This document shows positions 48,150-61,340 of a stretch of 64,000 nt of DNA, piece after piece; position 1 is the stretch's first letter, and every line of letters begins with the position of its first letter. The notes under the pieces are model-generated. The model searched no databases. It saw only the letters and a program-made list of their open reading frames with translations, and was not told the DNA's origin. A program made the position numbers and the translations under genes. Origin of the DNA: Stenotrophomonas sp. UBA2302 (lineage in GTDB: Bacteria > Pseudomonadota > Gammaproteobacteria > Xanthomonadales > Xanthomonadaceae); assembly GCA_002345545.1 (NCBI GenBank), contig DDVW01000053.1, forward strand, positions 62,521 through 126,520, in the 5' to 3' direction.

Positions 48150-49162
48150 ACGCCCTCCACCACATCACCCCGATGGGCAAGTTCAAGTGGCTGCTCAAGC
48201 GCGAATACTGGGAAAACCGTGGCGGCTTCCTGTGGGCACCGCTGATCGCCGGCGGCATTTCACTGCTGCTGTCGCTGATGGCGATCATCGCCGGACTGTT
48301 CGCCGCCAACCGTGCCGCGCGAAACGGCGACCTGCATATCAACGGCATCAATGTCAACGGCCTGGACCTGGGGCTGTTGACCGCGCAGATGACGCCGAAG
48401 GATATGGCCAAGTGGAGCGAGGGCATCGACTTCACCTTGCTGCTCAGCTCGGCCTGGCCGTTCATCGTGCTGGCCTTCGTGGTGTTCTTCTACTGCCTGG
48501 GCGCGCTGTATGACGACCGTCGCGATCGCAGCGTGCTGTTCTGGAAATCGCTGCCGCTGTCCGATACCCAGACCGTGCTGTCCAAGCTGGCCAGCGCGCT
48601 GGTCGTGGCGCCGGTGCTGGCGGTGATCGCCGCCATTCTCACCCTGCTCGGCTTCGCGTTGATGATCAGCATCGTGGCCATGGCCCATGGCGGCAACCCG
48701 ATGACCCTGGTCTGGGGACCGGCCAACCCGCTGACCATCATTGGCGGCATGCTCGCCTGGATTCCGGTCTATGCGCTGTGGGCACTGCCCACCGCCGGCT
48801 GGCTGCTGCTGTGCTCGGCCTGGGCCAGGAGCAAGCCGTTCCTGTGGGCGGTGATGCTGCCGGTGTTCGCCGGGGTGATCGTCAGCTGGTTCGGGCTGAT
48901 GAAGCTGTTCGGCATGAATGCCGGCTGGTTCTGGGCCAACGTGGTCGGCCGCCTGTTGCTGGGCACCGTGCCGGGCATCGAGCTGGCCTATACCGCCAGG
49001 GCGTCTGACAACACGTCGCTGCAGTCGGCACTGCAGGGCTTCACCGCCAGCAGCCAGCTGTCGGTCCTGGCCGAGCCCCAATTGTGGATCGGTGCGGCGT
49101 TCGGCGTCGTGTTCATCGCCGCCGCCATCTGGCTGCGGCAACGGCGTGCCGGTGAAATCTGA
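48146..49162 (+). CDS. ABC-2-type transporter permease
   Basis: 338-residue integral membrane protein with about six membrane segments and a periplasmic loop after the first (about 55-100, containing the sequence NGDLHINGINVNGLDLG). The N-terminus FKWLLKREYWENRGGFLWAP is typical of ABC-2 permeases of this type. It overlaps the ATPase gene by four bases (ATGA). Together they form a half-exporter of unknown substrate. Confidence 0.9.
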   Translation: MNALHHITPMGKFKWLLKREYWENRGGFLWAPLIAGGISLLLSLMAIIAGLFAANRAARNGDLHINGINVNGLDLGLLTAQMTPKDMAKWSEGIDFTLLLSSAWPFIVLAFVVFFYCLGALYDDRRDRSVLFWKSLPLSDTQTVLSKLASALVVAPVLAVIAAILTLLGFALMISIVAMAHGGNPMTLVWGPANPLTIIGGMLAWIPVYALWALPTAGWLLLCSAWARSKPFLWAVMLPVFAGVIVSWFGLMKLFGMNAGWFWANVVGRLLLGTVPGIELAYTARASDNTSLQSALQGFTASSQLSVLAEPQLWIGAAFGVVFIAAAIWLRQRRAGEI

Positions 49163-49187
49163 CCCCTGTGCACTGCGAGGAATTCCG

Positions 49188-50015
49188 ATGAAAACTTTCC
49201 CTTTGCTGCTCACCCTGGCCCTGCTGCCGGCCAGCGCCCTGGCGGAACAACAGTGCAAATTCAGCCAACCACAGGCACTGGAACTGGACCTTGCCGGTGC
49301 CAAGGCCGTGGTGTTCGAGGTCAACAGCCATGAGCTGCGCCTGCAGGCCAGCCCCGCTGCCAAGGCTGCGCTGGCAGGCCGCGCCTGCGCCTCTACCCAG
49401 GACCTGCTGGAGCAGCTGTCGCTGAGCCAGCGCAAGGTGGGTGACAAGCTGGTGGTCACCCTGGAACGCAAGAACCAGGGCCTGAACTTCAACTTCAGCG
49501 GCAACACCTATGCCTATCTGGATGTGTCCGGCACCGTGCCGGACACCGTCCTGGTACAGCTGAAGGTCGGCTCGGGCGACGCCACGCTGACCGGCGCCCA
49601 TTCGATGAGTGCCGACGTCGGCTCCGGCGATGTCACCGCCCGCGACATCAAGGGTCTGGCCACTGCGGCAGTCGGTTCCGGCGATCTCCAGTTCGACAAC
49701 ATCGGCGCGCTGCACCTGCTCTCGCTCGGCTCGGGCGACGCCCGCGTCAAGGGCGTACGCGGCGACGCACGGATCGGTACGGTCGGTTCCGGCGACCTTG
49801 AGCTGCATGGCGTGCAGGGCAACGTGAGCTTGGAACGGGTCGGCTCTGGCGATGTCGAGGTGCACGACACCCGTGGCGACGTCAGCCTGGGGGCGATCGG
49901 CTCCGGCGACCTGGAAGTCCACAATGCGGCCAGCCTGCGCGTGCAGCGCACAGGCAGCGGCTCGATCCGTCACACCGGCGTCAGCGGCAGCATCGAGCTG
50001 CCGAAAAAGCGCTGA
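49188..50015 (+). CDS. Exported GSGD-repeat beta-helix protein (DUF4097/DUF2807-like)
   Basis: 275 residues. A signal peptide (about 1-19, cleaved after ASALA) precedes a region with two cysteines (23, 67) and then a repeat region. GSGD occurs at 128, 145, 163, 181, 200, 219 and 238, and a degenerate GSGS at 256, spaced by 17-19 residues. This periodicity suggests a right-handed beta-helix with a Gly-Ser-Gly-Asp turn in each coil, as in the DUF4097/GIN families. It lies 25 bases after the permease in the YtrA operon. Role unknown; such proteins often accompany membrane-stress ABC systems. Confidence 0.8.
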   Translation: MKTFPLLLTLALLPASALAEQQCKFSQPQALELDLAGAKAVVFEVNSHELRLQASPAAKAALAGRACASTQDLLEQLSLSQRKVGDKLVVTLERKNQGLNFNFSGNTYAYLDVSGTVPDTVLVQLKVGSGDATLTGAHSMSADVGSGDVTARDIKGLATAAVGSGDLQFDNIGALHLLSLGSGDARVKGVRGDARIGTVGSGDLELHGVQGNVSLERVGSGDVEVHDTRGDVSLGAIGSGDLEVHNAASLRVQRTGSGSIRHTGVSGSIELPKKR

Positions 50016-50044
50016 CCCCTACCCTCCGCAACGGACCGCACACC

Positions 50045-50632
50045 ATGAAAACCCTTGTCACACCTCTGATCGCGCTCGTCCTGGCCCTGCCGCTAGCCGC
50101 CTGTGGCGAACGTCCGCAGGCCAATGATCCGGCCGCCGATACCACGCTGGGGCAGAAAGTCCGCGAGGCCACCGACGTCGCCCGCAAGCAGCTGGCCGAA
50201 GGCAACATCAGCGTTTCCAAGCACAGTGGCGCCAAGGTCGAAATCGCGCCCGATGGCAGCCTGCTGATCAACGATGCCGCCATCCCGCTCGACGCCAGCC
50301 AGCGTGCACTGGCGCTGCGCTACCGCGCGCAGGTGGTCGCAGTAGCCGATGCCGGCATCGAGATCGGCGTGCAAGGCGCCAATCTTGGCGTGCGTGCCGC
50401 AGGCGAGGCGATCAAGGGGGTTTTCTCCGGCGATACCAGCCAGATCGAGCAGCGGATCAACGCCGAGGCCGAACAGCTCAAAGCCCGCGCGGCGAAAATC
50501 TGCGACCAGCTGCCGGCGCTGCTGGCCACCCAGCAGCAGCTGGCCGCCGCCGTCCCCGCGTTCAAGCCCTACGCCACGATGGACCAGGGCAGCATCGACA
50601 AGTGCCGCGACGGACAGGTCGAACTGCCCTGA
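50045..50632 (+). CDS. YggN/DUF2884-like lipoprotein
   Basis: 195 residues with a signal peptide and lipobox LAAC (Cys20). A core VEIAPDGSLLINDAAIPLD (about 60-78) resembles the DUF2884 family of E. coli YggN; a helical second half rich in Ala and Gln follows. Family function is unknown. It lies 29 bases after the GSGD-repeat gene and 57 bases before a second lipoprotein that shares the DGxLxxxDxxIPL core, so the two are paralogues. Confidence 0.75.
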   Translation: MKTLVTPLIALVLALPLAACGERPQANDPAADTTLGQKVREATDVARKQLAEGNISVSKHSGAKVEIAPDGSLLINDAAIPLDASQRALALRYRAQVVAVADAGIEIGVQGANLGVRAAGEAIKGVFSGDTSQIEQRINAEAEQLKARAAKICDQLPALLATQQQLAAAVPAFKPYATMDQGSIDKCRDGQVELP

Positions 50633-50689
50633 GCGGCATTCAGGCAGGGGCGGTAAAATACCGCTCCCGTCGCAACACCCTGTGCTGTC

Positions 50690-51124
50690 ATGAAAAAGCT
50701 GCTGTTACTCGTTCTGGTGGCCATCGCCACGCTGGCCACCGGCTGTGACCGCGAAAAATATGCCGACCATCGCGCCGAACGCAGCAAGCCCAAGGCCGAG
50801 GTCATGAGCGACCGGATCGCGATCCGCCGCGCGCCGTATCCGAACCTGGACATCCTCCCCGACGGCCGCCTGCGCGTGGACGACATCGAGATACCGCTCA
50901 CCGCCGAGCAGCGCGAGATGCTGCAGACCAGCTTCGTGAAGCTGCAGATCCTGCGCCAGAACACGCTGACCGACAGCGCCGCCCACGGCACCGATTCCGG
51001 CACGCGCTCGCTGCCGATCCCACTGCCGGCCGGGCAGCAGGTGTTCCCGGCCGATATCGGCCAGCGTATTCCCGAATTCAAGGAATACAACGAAGCGTTG
51101 GCCAATCTGCGCGCCATCCGCTGA
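50690..51124 (+). CDS. Second YggN/DUF2884-related lipoprotein
   Basis: 144 residues with lipobox ATGC (Cys19). The segment LDILPDGRLRVDDIEIPLT (about 61-79) aligns with the core of the lipoprotein upstream. The helical second half of that protein is reduced here to about 50 residues ending QRIPEFKEYNEAL. It ends the co-directional operon, 48 bases before the end of convergent fumC. Function unknown. Confidence 0.75.
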   Translation: MKKLLLLVLVAIATLATGCDREKYADHRAERSKPKAEVMSDRIAIRRAPYPNLDILPDGRLRVDDIEIPLTAEQREMLQTSFVKLQILRQNTLTDSAAHGTDSGTRSLPIPLPAGQQVFPADIGQRIPEFKEYNEALANLRAIR

Positions 51125-51172
51125 TTGCACGCGACAGTGCCGGGAGATGCCCGGCACTGCGACTGCGCATCC

Positions 51173-52564
<1,392 letters not shown>

Positions 52565-52628
52565 AGGATTCCTCCAACGGTTGGAAATTCCAGCGGCAAC
52601 TTCGGCCGCGCCTGAAGCCGCAATCTAG

Positions 52629-54116
<1,488 letters not shown>

Positions 54117-54142
54117 AGCCAGTCCACCTGAGCGAACCCAAA

Positions 54143-54167
54143 GAAGAGCCGGCACTGCCGGCTCTTC
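54143..54167 (+). terminator. Hairpin after purB
   Basis: GAAGAGCCGGC / GCCGGCTCTTC with loop ACT, 26 bases after the purB stop. A very stable stem but with only a short T-tract, so termination may be partial. A second hairpin (GGGGGA / TCCCCC, 54217-54234) lies between it and hisIE. Confidence 0.7.
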
Positions 54168-54244
54168 TGCCATCTACACCCGACAACGTGCCGGGTTGGG
54201 CTGGTCACCCGGCCACGGGGGACAAATCTCCCCCACGGCGGCAC

Positions 54245-54883
54245 TCAGTGGGCGGCCTTTTCCGCCGCCTTGGCGTGACGCTGCTCCAGCACCGCCACCG
54301 CGTCCTCCAGCGACAGGCCGCGCGAGCGCAGCAGCACGATCAGGTGGAACAGCAGGTCGGCCGATTCGCCGAGCAGGTCCTCATCCAGCTGCACCACGCC
54401 GGCCAGCGCGGTTTCCACGCCCTCCTCGCCCACTTTCTGCGCGATGCGGCGCGGCCCTTCCTCGAACAGGCGGGTGGTGTAACTGTTGATCGGGCGGTCG
54501 TGCTCACGCTGCTTGACCAGCGCATCCAGCGCGCCGAGGAAATTGCCAGGGGCGTCGGCAAAGCAGCTGACGCTGCCGGTATGGCAGGTCGGGCCGTGCG
54601 CTCGCGCACTCACCAGCAGGGTGTCGCCATCACAGTCGGCGCGGATCGCCACCACGTCCAGGTGGTGGCCGGAACTCTCGCCCTTGGTCCACAGCCGCTG
54701 CTTGCTGCGGCTGAAGAAGGTGACCCTGCCGCTGTCGCAGGTTCTGGTGAGCGCGTCGCGGTCCATGTAACCGAGCATCAGCACCCGCTGGGTGGCGGCA
54801 TCCTGCACGATGGCCGGCATCAGGCCGTCGACCTTGTCCCAGTCCAGCGTGCTGGCATCGAAAGATTTGAATTCAGTTGGCAT
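54245..54883 (-). CDS. hisI: Bifunctional phosphoribosyl-AMP cyclohydrolase / phosphoribosyl-ATP pyrophosphatase
   Basis: 212-residue HisIE fusion catalysing the second and third steps of histidine synthesis in the cytoplasm. The N-terminal cyclohydrolase part (about 1-110) has [20 protein letters not shown] and zinc cysteines with CDGDTLL and [13 protein letters not shown]. The C-terminal pyrophosphatase (about 118-212) has [21 protein letters not shown] (split by a few residues) and [23 protein letters not shown] 54883 overlaps the end of hisF by 11 bases. Last gene of the operon. Confidence 0.96.
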   Translation of the reverse strand: MPTEFKSFDASTLDWDKVDGLMPAIVQDAATQRVLMLGYMDRDALTRTCDSGRVTFFSRSKQRLWTKGESSGHHLDVVAIRADCDGDTLLVSARAHGPTCHTGSVSCFADAPGNFLGALDALVKQREHDRPINSYTTRLFEEGPRRIAQKVGEEGVETALAGVVQLDEDLLGESADLLFHLIVLLRSRGLSLEDAVAVLEQRHAKAAEKAAH

Positions 54884-55649
54884 CACGCACCTCGATCTGC
54901 TGGCTGCGGAGGAACTTCTTCAGCTCCGGAATGGCGATGCTGCCGGAATGGAACACGCTGGCAGCCAGCGCACCGTCGACATCGGCCTGTTCGAACACAT
55001 CGGCAAAGTGCTGCGGTGTACCGGCACCCCCGGAGGCGACCAGCGGCACCGTGCACAGCGCCCGCGCCTGGCGCAGCTGGGCGATATCGAAGCCCTGTCG
55101 CACGCCATCGCTGTCCATACAGTTGAGCACGATTTCACCGGCGCCGCGCTGCTGTGCCTCGCGCAGCCAGTCCAGCGTCAACCGTGCCTCGTCGCGTGTC
55201 TTGGACGGGTCGCCGGTATAGGAACGCACCCGCCACTGGCCGTCGGGCTCGCGGATGGAATCGATGCCGACCACCACGCACTGCTGGCCGAAGGCATCGG
55301 CCAGCTCGCCGATCAGCGCCGGGCGTTCCAGCGCCGGGGTGTTGATGGAAATCTTGTCGGCGCCGGCATTCAGTATCTGGCGGGCGGTGGCGACATCACG
55401 GATGCCGCCGGCCACGCAGAACGGGATGTCGATCAGCCGCGCAACCCGCTCGATCCACGCTCGATCCACCGAGCGCCCTTCCGGGCTGGCGGAGATGTCG
55501 TAGAACACCAGCTCATCGGCGCCGGCATCACGGTAGCGCAACGCCAACTCGGTGATGTCGCCCATGTCGACGTGGTCGCGGAACTTGACGCCCTTGACCA
55601 CTCGCCCTTCGCGCACGTCCAGACAGGGAATGATGCGGCGGCTCAGCAT
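54873..55649 (-). CDS. hisF: Imidazole glycerol phosphate synthase, cyclase subunit
   Basis: 258-residue TIM-barrel that with HisH turns PRFAR and glutamine-derived ammonia into imidazole glycerol phosphate and [23 protein letters not shown] carries the catalytic Asp; [12 protein letters not shown] and [14 protein letters not shown] with the second Asp are present. Start at 55649 gives [11 protein letters not shown] and overlaps hisA by seven bases. Confidence 0.97.
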   Translation of the reverse strand: MLSRRIIPCLDVREGRVVKGVKFRDHVDMGDITELALRYRDAGADELVFYDISASPEGRSVDRAWIERVARLIDIPFCVAGGIRDVATARQILNAGADKISINTPALERPALIGELADAFGQQCVVVGIDSIREPDGQWRVRSYTGDPSKTRDEARLTLDWLREAQQRGAGEIVLNCMDSDGVRQGFDIAQLRQARALCTVPLVASGGAGTPQHFADVFEQADVDGALAASVFHSGSIAIPELKKFLRSQQIEVRDAN

Positions 55650-56377
55650 GCCAGCGCCTCCTGCAGCTGCAGGCGACCTTCCAGCAGCGCCTTGCCCAGC
55701 ACGGCTCCCGCACATCCGGCGGCCTCGGCGGCGCGGATGTCAGCCACGTCACGCACACCGCCCGAGGCCTGCACCGCCACGGCGGGCAGCAGCGCCGACA
55801 GGTGCGCGTACAGCGCGATGTTCGGGCCGGAAAGCATGCCGTCGCGGGCGATGTCGGTACACAGCAGGTGGCGCATGCCGGCGGCGGCATAGCGGCTTGC
55901 CAGTTCGTCGAGGGTGACATCGGCGGTTTCGGTCCAGCCGTGGACCGGCAGACGCCAGACGCCATCGGCGCCCTGGCGGGTGTCCAGCGCGATGGTCAGG
56001 TGCTCCGGGCCGAACTCTCCCAACCAGGCTTCCACGGCCTCGGGCTGGCGCACCGCCAGTGAACCGACGACCACCCGGCTGGCGCCGGCATCGAGAATGC
56101 GGGCGATATCGTCACGGCCGCGTACGCCGCCGCCGGTCTGCACCTTCAGCGTGGTCTGCGCAGCGATCTGCGCCAGCAGTGGCGCCAGCGTGTAGCCGCC
56201 GGCCTTGGCCGCATCCAGGTCGACCAGGTGCATCCACTGCGCGCCGGTAGCGGCAAAGGCTTGTGCGCGCGGCAACGGATCATCGCCATAGGTGGTCTGC
56301 TGGGCGTAATCGCCCTGCAGCAGGCGCACGACATTGCCGTTGCGGATATCCAGCGCGGGGTAGACGGTGAAGCTCAT
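55643..56377 (-). CDS. hisA: Phosphoribosylformimino-5-aminoimidazole carboxamide ribotide isomerase
   Basis: 244-residue TIM-barrel isomerase producing [24 protein letters not shown] carries the catalytic Asp; [16 protein letters not shown] carries the second. It overlaps hisH by four bases and hisF by seven. The barrel is related to that of hisF, the classical example of gene duplication. Confidence 0.97.
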   Translation of the reverse strand: MSFTVYPALDIRNGNVVRLLQGDYAQQTTYGDDPLPRAQAFAATGAQWMHLVDLDAAKAGGYTLAPLLAQIAAQTTLKVQTGGGVRGRDDIARILDAGASRVVVGSLAVRQPEAVEAWLGEFGPEHLTIALDTRQGADGVWRLPVHGWTETADVTLDELASRYAAAGMRHLLCTDIARDGMLSGPNIALYAHLSALLPAVAVQASGGVRDVADIRAAEAAGCAGAVLGKALLEGRLQLQEALAC

Positions 56378-56976
56378 TCGAATTCGGTCTCGAGGAAATT
56401 GCGCAGAATGCGCGCGCCGGGGCCGGCGGAACGTTCGGGATGGAACTGCGCGCCACACAGCCGCCCGCGCTGCACGACCGCGGTGAACAGGCCGCCGTGG
56501 TGACAGGCCGCCACCGTGTCGGCGGTCACCGGGGCGGCATAGCTGTGCACGAAATAGGTACTGGCACCGGCCGGCACCCCCTCCAGCAGCGGCGACTCGC
56601 GCAGCGCCAGCAGTTTGTTCCAGCCCATATGCGGCACGCGCACACCAACAGCCGGATGCAGGCGACGGACGATGCCCGGTAGCAGGCCCAGGCATTCCAC
56701 ATCGCCTTCTTCCGAGCGCTCGAACAGCAGCTGCATACCCAGGCAGATACCCATCAATGGCACCTGCAACGCACGCAGCGGCTGAACCAGCCCCTGCGCA
56801 TGCAGGCGCGCCATGCCGGCGGCGGCGGCACCGACGCCCGGCAGGATCACCCGCTGCACGTCCTCCAGCTCCGCGGCGGTGCGCACCATGCGTACGTCCA
56901 CCTCCAGCCGCTCCAGCGCATAGCGCACCGAGCCGAGATTGGCGCCGCCTGCATCGATCAACCCGACACGGATCAC
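56374..56976 (-). CDS. hisH: Imidazole glycerol phosphate synthase, glutaminase subunit
   Basis: 200-residue class I glutamine amidotransferase that supplies ammonia to HisF. The catalytic cysteine is in [16 protein letters not shown] and the histidine-glutamate pair in [13 protein letters not shown]. Start is GTG 56976 (no better ATG), overlapping the end of hisB by four bases (GTGA); this is a start-stop coupling like those at the other junctions. Confidence 0.95.
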   Translation of the reverse strand: MIRVGLIDAGGANLGSVRYALERLEVDVRMVRTAAELEDVQRVILPGVGAAAAGMARLHAQGLVQPLRALQVPLMGICLGMQLLFERSEEGDVECLGLLPGIVRRLHPAVGVRVPHMGWNKLLALRESPLLEGVPAGASTYFVHSYAAPVTADTVAACHHGGLFTAVVQRGRLCGAQFHPERSAGPGARILRNFLETEFE

Positions 56977-58046
56977 AGCGCCCCCTTGGTCGAAGGCAGC
57001 TCGGTGCCCTCCTTGCGGATAGCCTGGCGCAAGGTCCGCGCCAATGCCTTGAAGCAGGCCTCGACCTTGTGGTGGTCGTTGTCGCCTTCCACCTTGAGGT
57101 TGAGGTTCAGGCCACCGGCATCGCACAGCGAGCGGAAGAAGTGCGGCACCAGTTCAGTGGGCATATCGCCGACCTTCTCGCGTTTGAAGTCGCCCTCGAA
57201 CACGAAGTACGGGCGGCCGCTGAAGTCCAGTGCGGCACTGGCCAGGGTTTCGTCCATCGGCAGGGTGAAACCGTAGCGGCCGATGCCACGCTTGTCACCG
57301 AGTGCTTCACGCAATGCCTGCCCCAACGCCAGACCGGTGTCCTCGATGGTGTGGTGCTCGTCGATATGCAGGTCACCGCGGGCCTCGACTTCCAGAGCGA
57401 AGCCGCCGTGGCGGCCGATCTGGTCGAGCATGTGGTCGAAGAACGGCAGGCCGGTGCTGATCCTGGAATCGGCCACTTTGTCCAGGTCGACGAACACGCG
57501 GATCTGCGTTTCCTTGGTATCCCGGCGCACACTGGCCCGGCGTGGCGCATCGGCCAGCTCATGGGCGATGGCGTCCCAGTCCCACTGCCCACCGAACTGT
57601 TCGGTATGCAGCTGGAAGCCACGGATCTTCATGTTGTCGGCGAATTCGATGTCGGTGGGCCGGTCGCCGACCATCGCTGAGCGCGCCCAGTCGATGGAGC
57701 GGTCCTGCAGGTAGGACAGCATCATGCCGATGCCCGGCTTGCGGTTGGGGCTGTTGTCGGCCGGCCAGCTCGGATCCACCAGCACCTCGCGGAAGGAGAT
57801 GCCCTGGCTTTCGAAGATCTGCAGCATCAGGTTGTTGGGGCCATCGAAGCTTTGCTGCGGATAGCCTTCGCTGCCCAGCCCGTCCTGGTTGGAGACGATG
57901 ACGAACTGGTAGCCGGCATCACGCAGTTTGAGCATGGCCGGGATCACGTTCCTGACGAAGCGGATCTTTTCGAAGGCATCGATCTGGAAATCGGCCGGTT
58001 CCTCGATCAACGTGCCATCGCGATCGACAAACAGAATGGGGGTCAT
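56973..58046 (-). CDS. hisB: Bifunctional histidinol-phosphatase / imidazoleglycerol-phosphate dehydratase
   Basis: 357 residues with two parts, as in enterobacteria. The N-terminal HAD phosphatase (about 1-165) has the nucleophile motif [13 protein letters not shown]. The C-terminal dehydratase (about 170-357) has [13 protein letters not shown] and [18 protein letters not shown] with the metal histidines. It performs steps 7 and 9 of the pathway. It overlaps hisC by four bases. Confidence 0.97.
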   Translation of the reverse strand: MTPILFVDRDGTLIEEPADFQIDAFEKIRFVRNVIPAMLKLRDAGYQFVIVSNQDGLGSEGYPQQSFDGPNNLMLQIFESQGISFREVLVDPSWPADNSPNRKPGIGMMLSYLQDRSIDWARSAMVGDRPTDIEFADNMKIRGFQLHTEQFGGQWDWDAIAHELADAPRRASVRRDTKETQIRVFVDLDKVADSRISTGLPFFDHMLDQIGRHGGFALEVEARGDLHIDEHHTIEDTGLALGQALREALGDKRGIGRYGFTLPMDETLASAALDFSGRPYFVFEGDFKREKVGDMPTELVPHFFRSLCDAGGLNLNLKVEGDNDHHKVEACFKALARTLRQAIRKEGTELPSTKGAL

Positions 58047-59125
58047 GCAACTGGCTCCAGGGCGGAAAGCGCGGCAAGCACGCGGTTGTTCTGGTCGGGG
58101 GTACCGATGGTGATGCGCAGGGCGTCATGCAGCTGCGGCGCGGCGCGCTGGTCACGCACCACCACGCCGGCAGCGAGCAGCGCCTCGAACGCGGCCTGCG
58201 CGTCGGCAAAACGCACCAGCAGGAAATTGGCATCCGATGCATACACACGGCGCACTGCCGGCAGTACCGACAAGGCCGCCTGCAGGCGTTGCCGCTCGGC
58301 GATGACGGTGGCGATGCGGGTGCGGGTCTGCGCCAGCGCAGCTTCGTCCAGCCCATCCAGCGCCAGCTGCGAACAGGGCGTGGGAATCGGATACGGCGCC
58401 TGGCAGCGGCGCAGCACCGCGACCAGCCCGGCATCGGCGATCACACAGCCGATGCGGGCAGCGGCCAGCGCATGGGCCTTGGACAGGGTGCGCAGCACCG
58501 CGATGTTGTCGTAACGCGACAGCAGCGTAGTGGCCGAGGGTTCTCCGGCAAACTCGCCATAGGCCTCGTCCACCACCACCAGCGCCTGCCCACGCAACGC
58601 GCTGGCCACGGCTTCGACCTGCACCAGTGGAATACTGCGCCCGCCCGGGTTGGACGGCGAGCACAGGAATACCAGCCTGGCATTGCCCTGCCTGGCGACG
58701 GCGATGATTGCATCGATATCGGGAACCAGTCCGTCGGCGGTATCGCACAACGGCACCTCCAGCGCCGGCGCGTTCTGCAGGCGTGCACTGACCGCATACA
58801 TGCCGAACACCGGTGGCGTGAACAGCACGCCATCACGTCGCGGCTCGCACAGGGCGCGCACCAGGAGATCGATGACTTCGTCGCTGCCGCGGCCAATCAG
58901 CAGCTGTTCGGACTGGCAGCCGTACAGCTGCGCCAGCCGCGCGCGCAGTGCCTGCGGTTGCGGATCGGGATAGCGGCGACAGCTGGCCTGCGCATCGCCC
59001 GGATTGGCCCAGGCCGATTCATTGGCGTTGAGCCAGACATCGCCGTCGAGCTTGGCGCTGCGCGCGGAGGAATAGCCGGCAAAGTCGCGCAGATCGGCAC
59101 GCACCAGATCGAGCACGCCGCTCAC
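58043..59125 (-). CDS. hisC: Histidinol-phosphate aminotransferase
   Basis: 360-residue PLP enzyme converting imidazole acetol phosphate to histidinol phosphate. The PLP lysine is in [26 protein letters not shown] at the N-terminus and [15 protein letters not shown] in the middle are typical. Overlaps hisD by four bases. Slightly richer in Arg/Ala than usual but no missing residue. Confidence 0.96.
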   Translation of the reverse strand: MSGVLDLVRADLRDFAGYSSARSAKLDGDVWLNANESAWANPGDAQASCRRYPDPQPQALRARLAQLYGCQSEQLLIGRGSDEVIDLLVRALCEPRRDGVLFTPPVFGMYAVSARLQNAPALEVPLCDTADGLVPDIDAIIAVARQGNARLVFLCSPSNPGGRSIPLVQVEAVASALRGQALVVVDEAYGEFAGEPSATTLLSRYDNIAVLRTLSKAHALAAARIGCVIADAGLVAVLRRCQAPYPIPTPCSQLALDGLDEAALAQTRTRIATVIAERQRLQAALSVLPAVRRVYASDANFLLVRFADAQAAFEALLAAGVVVRDQRAAPQLHDALRITIGTPDQNNRVLAALSALEPVA

Positions 59126-60417
59126 GATGCCGCCTCCAGCCGTACCGCGACGGCATTGGCATGTGCGCCCAGGCCTTCAGCGCGTGCCAGCGTCAACGCA
59201 CACGGGCCGATGGCGGCGATACCTTCGGCGCTGGCAGCCTGCACGCTGATCTGGTTCTGGAAACTGGCCACACTGACGCCGCTGTAGGCGCGCGCGGCAC
59301 CGGCAGTCGGCAGCACGTGATTGGTGCCGGAGCAGTAATCACCCAGTGCTTCGGGCGTGTAGTCACCCAGGAATACCGAACCGGCTGCTTCGACCTGCTC
59401 CAGCCAGTGACGCGGCTCGCGCAGCGCCAGGATCAGGTGCTCGGGTGCATAGCGGTTGGAAATGGTGAACGCCTGCTGGATCGACTCGACCCGGATCAGC
59501 CGGGAGGATGCCAGCGCCTGACGGGCGATATCCTCGCGCTCCAGCGCAGCCAACTGACGCTCCACCTCCATTGCGACGGCGGCGATCAGCGCGGCATCAT
59601 CGCTGAGCAGCAGCACCTGTGAATCCGGGCCGTGCTCGGCCTGCGACAGCAGGTCGGCGGCAACGAACGCCGGATTGGCGCCGGCATCGGCGATCACCAG
59701 CACTTCGGAAGGACCGGCGGGCATGTCGATGGCGGCCGCACCGGTCTGCGCGACCTGCTGCTTGGCTTCGGTCACGAAACTGTTGCCCGGCCCGAACAGC
59801 TTGTCGCACGCCGGTACCGAACCGGTGCCGTAAGCCATCGCCGCAATCGCCTGCGCCCCGCCGATCTTGAATACGCGATGCACGCCGGTCAGCCGCGCGG
59901 CCACCAGCACTGCCGGATCGGCACTGCCGTCCTTGCGCGGCGGCGTGCACAGCACCACTTCACGACAGCCGGCCAGACGTGCCGGCACTCCCAGCATCAG
60001 CGCGGTCGAGGGCAACGGCGCGCTGCCTGCCGGCACATACAGGCCGACACGACCGATCGGGCGGATCATCTTTTCGCAGCTCACGCCCGGCGCGGTTTCC
60101 ACCGCATACGGTGTCGCCATGCCAGCGCGGTGATAGGTGGTGATACGCGCGGCGGCCTGCTGCATGGCGATACGCAATTCGGCCGGCACCGCCAGCTCGG
60201 CAGCGGCAAATTCGGCCTCGGAAACTTCAAAGCTTTCCGGTGCGATGCCATCGAAACGGGCACTGATCTGGCGCAAGGCATCGTCACCTGCGGCACGCAC
60301 CTGCGCGATCAGCGCGGCAACCGTCTCGCGGGTCTGCGCGGCAACGGCCTGCACCGGGCGGGTCAATGCGCGGCGCTGGGCGTCGGCATCCAGGGCATTC
60401 CACTCAAGCATGTTCAT
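59122..60417 (-). CDS. hisD: Histidinol dehydrogenase
   Basis: 431-residue zinc enzyme performing the two final oxidations to histidine. Signature segments are [34 protein letters not shown] and the C-terminal [19 protein letters not shown] 60417 overlaps the hisG stop by four bases (ATGA); an ATG at 60411 is also possible. The frame stays open to 60510, within hisG. Confidence 0.97.
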   Translation of the reverse strand: MNMLEWNALDADAQRRALTRPVQAVAAQTRETVAALIAQVRAAGDDALRQISARFDGIAPESFEVSEAEFAAAELAVPAELRIAMQQAAARITTYHRAGMATPYAVETAPGVSCEKMIRPIGRVGLYVPAGSAPLPSTALMLGVPARLAGCREVVLCTPPRKDGSADPAVLVAARLTGVHRVFKIGGAQAIAAMAYGTGSVPACDKLFGPGNSFVTEAKQQVAQTGAAAIDMPAGPSEVLVIADAGANPAFVAADLLSQAEHGPDSQVLLLSDDAALIAAVAMEVERQLAALEREDIARQALASSRLIRVESIQQAFTISNRYAPEHLILALREPRHWLEQVEAAGSVFLGDYTPEALGDYCSGTNHVLPTAGAARAYSGVSVASFQNQISVQAASAEGIAAIGPCALTLARAEGLGAHANAVAVRLEAAS

Positions 60418-61331
60418 GCCAGCGACTTCTCCACAGCCAGCACCATCAATCCTTGCGCGCCGGCACGCTCCAGTTCCTCCAGCCGCTGCCAGCTGAGCGC
60501 GCCGTTGCACATGGTCTGCAGGCGGATCGCCGTACCGCCATTGCCGCCAGGCAGGCGCAGCAACGGATCGGCATCAGGCAGCAGCCGTGCCAGTGCATCG
60601 ATGCAGTCTTCCTGCGCGCTGAACATCAGCAGCTTCTGGTCCTGCACCCTGCTCAGGCCATCCAGCCGCCGCAGCAGCATCGCCATCAGCCCGGCACGGG
60701 CGTCATCCGGTTCGTGTACCGGTCCGGCCAGTACCGCTTCGCTTTCCAGCAGCACCTCCACCGGCTTGAGCTGGTTGGCGGCGAGCGTGGCGCCACTGGA
60801 AACCAGATCGCAGATCACTTCGGCGGTGCCGAGCTTGGGGGCGATCTCCACCGAACCCGACAGCTCGACAACCTGGGCATCGACCCCCTGTTCCTGCAAC
60901 CAGGCGCCGAGGATGGCCGGATAACTGGTGGCGATACGCTTGCCCACCAGCTGGGCCACGCCCTGCCACTCCCACTCCTCGGGGACGGCGATCATCAGCC
61001 GGCACTGGCCGAATCCCAGTCCACGCAGTGGCTGGTAGGCATCGGGCAGACCGATCTGGCGGCGCGCCTTGGCCTGTTCGTCCAGCTCGTTGAGACCGAC
61101 CACGCCCAGATCGCAGACACCATCGGCAATCAGGCCGGGGATGTCGTCATCGCGCACCAGCAGCAGATCGACCGGCAGCGATTCGCCGAAGCAGAACAGC
61201 TTGTCGCGGCTCTGCCGCCAGCTCAGGCCACAGGCGGCCAGCAGACTGCGCGCGGGATCGGCCAGGCGGCCACTTTTCTGGATGGCGATACGCAGCCGGT
61301 CACGTGCCGGCGCGGTGGTGGAAGCACTCAT
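60414..61331 (-). CDS. hisG: ATP phosphoribosyltransferase, long form
   Basis: 305-residue first enzyme of histidine synthesis, condensing ATP with PRPP. The length shows the long homohexameric form with a C-terminal ACT-like allosteric domain (about 225-305), so no HisZ partner is needed and histidine feedback inhibition is expected. The N-terminus [18 protein letters not shown] and the segment [18 protein letters not shown] are typical. It begins nine bases after the yerC stop, so both share a promoter. Confidence 0.97.
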   Translation of the reverse strand: MSASTTAPARDRLRIAIQKSGRLADPARSLLAACGLSWRQSRDKLFCFGESLPVDLLLVRDDDIPGLIADGVCDLGVVGLNELDEQAKARRQIGLPDAYQPLRGLGFGQCRLMIAVPEEWEWQGVAQLVGKRIATSYPAILGAWLQEQGVDAQVVELSGSVEIAPKLGTAEVICDLVSSGATLAANQLKPVEVLLESEAVLAGPVHEPDDARAGLMAMLLRRLDGLSRVQDQKLLMFSAQEDCIDALARLLPDADPLLRLPGGNGGTAIRLQTMCNGALSWQRLEELERAGAQGLMVLAVEKSLA

Positions 61332-61340
61332 GCAGTTGTC

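Noticed and set aside
54217..54234. GGGGGACAAATCTCCCCC hairpin, resembling GGGGACAAGCCCC at 22725-22737, as copies of a mobile repeat
   Set aside because: Only the short GGGGACAA core is shared and flanks differ; two chance GC-rich hairpins explain this equally well.
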